Source of the DNA: CAZQQN01 sp964549595 | Lineage (GTDB): Bacteria > Bacteroidota > Bacteroidia > CAILMK01 > CAYYUA01 | Direction: 5' to 3' | Assembly (NCBI GenBank): GCA_964549595.1 | Contig: CAZJWK010000028.1 | Location: forward strand, 1 to 25,536 | DNA: 25,536 bases | Shown: positions 23,540-25,536 of the stretch, in pieces | Position numbering within the stretch: the stretch's first letter is position 1 | Layout: every line of letters begins with the position of its first letter | Notes under the pieces: model-generated | What the model saw: only the letters and a program-made list of their open reading frames with translations | Database searches by the model: none | What the model was told of the DNA's origin: nothing | Made by a program: the position numbers and the translations under genes

Positions 23540-25321
23540 TTAAAAAGGGGCGGTTGAATGGATTATCCTGCTGTTGGCATTTTTTAGCTTAAGGTTGTTC
23601 AAAATTACACCGGGCCTTTGCTGAAACATTTCCGCATTGGTAAATCTTTTATGGATGGCAATCTTTCGCATTGGTGAGTACAAAAATACATAAGGTTGTT
23701 GCCGATAAACAATGGCTTGTAAATTTTTCATGATTTTCCTGCGCTTTTTCAAATCAATGGTTCGGTTGGCCAGGTCGATCAGGGAATCAGTTGTGGCGTT
23801 TCCGAATCCCACGAAATTATAGCCGTTGTTTGCCCAATTTCTGGTATGCCATATTTGTTCGGGGTCAACAGGGCCAAAGCCGCTTGACCAAACCCCAAGA
23901 AAAGCATCAAAATCATGCTCCCGCGCTTTTTTGTAAAAAACCGAGTAGTCCAGGCCATTGGGTTTTAAAACAATCCCTGCTTTATACATCACGTTTTTTA
24001 TCATCAAACTCATTTGTTTCAAGGCCGGTTGCTCCATATAGTTGAATTGGAATTTAAAATCAACCTTTTTGCCGTTGATGTTTTTATCCCGGATGTTATC
24101 CCCATCGCTATCAGTCCAGCCGGCTTCTCTTAAAAGCCGCTTGGCTTTTTCTATATCCTTTTTGAGCGGTTTCAATGTATCATTGTAGGATTCTTTCAGA
24201 GGGGAAACAAATGAATTTTGTCGAATGCCTTTACCGCGAGAGATCACTTTCATGATTTCTTCCACGGGTACTAAATGGGCCATGGCCCGCCTGACTTTAC
24301 GGTCCACGAAAAAAGGTTTGTGATTAGCATCCGGACGCATGTTTAGTCCTATGTAGGTGTAGCCGTATTTTTTGACAAAATCTGAATGATAATTTTCCCG
24401 AAAATACTCCCTTTTACGGGCTTTGATCAATTCATCCACATCAATGTAGGTACTCACATCAATGGATTGACGCCTTAAAGCCAGCCCGGCCGAAAAATCT
24501 CCGCGAATGACCTTGAAAATGATTTTTTCGGGGTAATTTTGGTTGTAAATGAAGTCATCCTGAGCTCCCCACCAATCCTTTTTTCGCTTTAGTATGATGG
24601 AATTTCCTGCGTTCCATGATGCCACTTTATAAGGACCGAGCCCATTTAATCTTTCGGGAAGGCGACCATTCTTCCCGGAATTGAATTCCTTCATAAATGT
24701 TTGGAGTTTCGGATGCTTTTCCGGGTTGAAATCAGGGTCGTTGAAGTCTCTTATAGAAAATTTCCCGAAAACATCATTAGGATCTCTCCTGGATTTTTGC
24801 ATCATCCAAAGGCCGGTTTCAAAAATGTAACGATTGGCAAAATATTTTTCATTACAGACCAGGGTGAATTTCCTCGGGCTATCCGGGTAAGTTTTAATGC
24901 TATCTATTCTTTGGTAAAAAGACCTGATGTTGGTATTGTTGGTTAAAGGGCATTTATTGACTTTTACCGTGAAAATCACATCTTCTATTGTGAACGGTGT
25001 GCCATCATCCCAGGTTATACCCTCCTTTAATCGGAATGTATAGGCCAGGCCGTCTTTTGAAACCTTTGGCATGCTTTCTACCAGCTGAGGCACCGTTTTG
25101 AGTGTTCTAAGGTCAGGCCTGATCAGCCTTTTTTGGGTATATTGGAAGATATAGGTTCTGATGGAGCCACCGCTATTCGTTGGATGCAGGGAATTAGGAC
25201 CAGAACTGATATGGGTGACAACCACGTTTTCGGATAAATCCCTTTTTTTCACACAACCAGAAGCCGATAAAAGAATAAGGGAAAGCATGATTAATTTTAA
25301 GAGCCCGCGGTCAAGATGCAT
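23540..25321 (-). CDS. ABC transporter substrate-binding lipoprotein, SBP_bac_5 (peptide-class)
   Basis: A 593-residue lipid-anchored binding protein. The N-terminus has a hydrophobic segment ending LSASGC with Cys23 as the probable lipidation site. The rest is an SBP_bac_5 domain: VTHISSGPNSLHPTNSGG, the family signature region FRLKEGITWDDGTPFTIEDV near residue 95-115, LNGLGPYKVASWNAGNSIIL, RRAMAHLVPVEEIM, and AFLGVWSSGFGPVDPEQIW. Such proteins bind oligopeptides, dipeptides or nickel; the ligand cannot be read here. It is the first gene of an apparent three-gene unit with the two permeases. The 128 bases between it and the right-edge gene should hold its promoter, but I found no exact -7 motif. 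Confidence 0.92.
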   Translation of the reverse strand: MHLDRGLLKLIMLSLILLSASGCVKKRDLSENVVVTHISSGPNSLHPTNSGGSIRTYIFQYTQKRLIRPDLRTLKTVPQLVESMPKVSKDGLAYTFRLKEGITWDDGTPFTIEDVIFTVKVNKCPLTNNTNIRSFYQRIDSIKTYPDSPRKFTLVCNEKYFANRYIFETGLWMMQKSRRDPNDVFGKFSIRDFNDPDFNPEKHPKLQTFMKEFNSGKNGRLPERLNGLGPYKVASWNAGNSIILKRKKDWWGAQDDFIYNQNYPEKIIFKVIRGDFSAGLALRRQSIDVSTYIDVDELIKARKREYFRENYHSDFVKKYGYTYIGLNMRPDANHKPFFVDRKVRRAMAHLVPVEEIMKVISRGKGIRQNSFVSPLKESYNDTLKPLKKDIEKAKRLLREAGWTDSDGDNIRDKNINGKKVDFKFQFNYMEQPALKQMSLMIKNVMYKAGIVLKPNGLDYSVFYKKAREHDFDAFLGVWSSGFGPVDPEQIWHTRNWANNGYNFVGFGNATTDSLIDLANRTIDLKKRRKIMKNLQAIVYRQQPYVFLYSPMRKIAIHKRFTNAEMFQQRPGVILNNLKLKNANSRIIHSTAPF

Positions 25322-25448
25322 AAATAAAAAACGATTTCAGCGATAAGATCGCATTAAAAAGCCTTTAATAAAAAATTGTGCTTTTTTTACTACTTAGTCT
25401 TACCTAAAAAAGGCGGAAATTTAAAAAAACCTGGAGGTTCCTTAAAAA
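25322..25448. other. Intergenic region upstream of the binding-lipoprotein gene
   Basis: An AT-rich 127-base gap with long A and T runs. It holds the weak hairpin described separately and presumably the ABC-unit promoter. No open reading frame or convincing promoter box was found. Confidence 0.5.
25426..25441 (-). terminator. Weak intrinsic terminator after the right-edge gene
   Basis: On the minus strand GGAACC, TCCA loop, GGTT and then a T7 tract form a short stem extended by G-U pairs, about ten bases after the stop codon at 25449-25451. The stem is short, so termination is uncertain, but its position fits the end of the partial gene at the window edge. Confidence 0.35.
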
Positions 25449-25536
25449 TTATCCCCGGCTAATTGTATAATTAGCACTGGCAGGTATTCTGTAGGCCAAC
25501 AAAGTGCAATCCCGCTTTTTCAGAATTTGAGGAAAT
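25449..25536 (-). CDS. Possible C-terminal fragment (28 residues) of an unidentified gene
   Basis: Reading the minus strand in from the right edge, one frame stays open for 28 codons to a TAA and translates to FPQILKKRDCTLLAYRIPAS then ANYTISRG. Its composition is protein-like, and a terminator-like hairpin follows. The LAYRIPASANYT segment recalls the C-termini of some Bacteroidota proteins of unknown function, but I cannot assign a family from this length. Another frame also runs 21 codons before a stop, so the call is tentative. Confidence 0.4.
   Translation of the reverse strand, partial: FPQILKKRDCTLLAYRIPASANYTISRG

Overview
The window looks like a piece of a Bacteroidota chromosome, probably a gliding or surface-active, non-enteric lineage. 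The evidence is a PorP/SprF-like outer-membrane protein, an OmpA/TPR/propeller protein of the PorE type, and two secreted proteins with the two classes of type IX secretion (T9SS) C-terminal sorting domain (type A and type B). Reg_prop and PKD repeat arrays, AT-rich intergenic DNA with few Shine-Dalgarno sites, and two copies of the -7 motif TAAATTTG fit the same phylum. I see no tRNA, rRNA, CRISPR, transposase or phage genes, and nothing suggesting recent transfer. Coding density is high; the longest gap is 282 bases (6440-6721), a divergent promoter region.

Layout. (1) Bases 76-3160, minus strand: nadB and nadA (aspartate to quinolinate, the first steps of de novo NAD synthesis), with a hotdog acyl-CoA thioesterase upstream. 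(2) Bases 3269-6439, minus strand: a two-gene unit with the PorP/SprF-like protein first and the PorE-like TPR-PD40-CRD-OmpA protein 15 bases after it. (3) Bases 6722-14016, plus strand, divergent from (2): two overlapping genes for large secreted proteins. One has 14 Reg_prop blades, two HYDIN/choice-of-anchor-D-like Ig domains and a type A sorting domain. The other has about 16 PKD/Ig-like repeats and a type B (gliding-motility-associated) sorting domain. Regions 2 and 3 together look like a T9SS cargo plus dedicated surface-partner locus, and are the most interesting part of the window. (4) Bases 14121-15518, plus strand: a rhomboid protease and a DinB-family protein.

(5) Bases 15515-19480, minus strand: a tight run of five genes, in transcription order TlpA-like thioredoxin, thioredoxin-fold lipoprotein, SDR-family protein, class I DNA photolyase and a DUF429-like protein. 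It combines thiol redox functions with light-dependent DNA repair. The SDR appears to lack the catalytic tyrosine of its family. (6) Bases 19598-20584: a trans-polyprenyl diphosphate synthase. (7) Bases 20679-25321, minus strand: substrate-binding lipoprotein, OppB-like and OppC-like permeases of a peptide/nickel-class ABC importer; no ATPase gene follows. (8) The right edge holds what may be the last 28 codons of another minus-strand gene with a weak terminator after it.

Several genes have a longer reading frame opened by TTG. Where an in-frame ATG a few codons later gives a better protein start I chose the ATG (thioesterase, PorP-like, SDR); for the OppC-like gene I chose the internal ATG that avoids overlap. 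The big PKD gene has no ATG before its signal peptide and must start at TTG or GTG.
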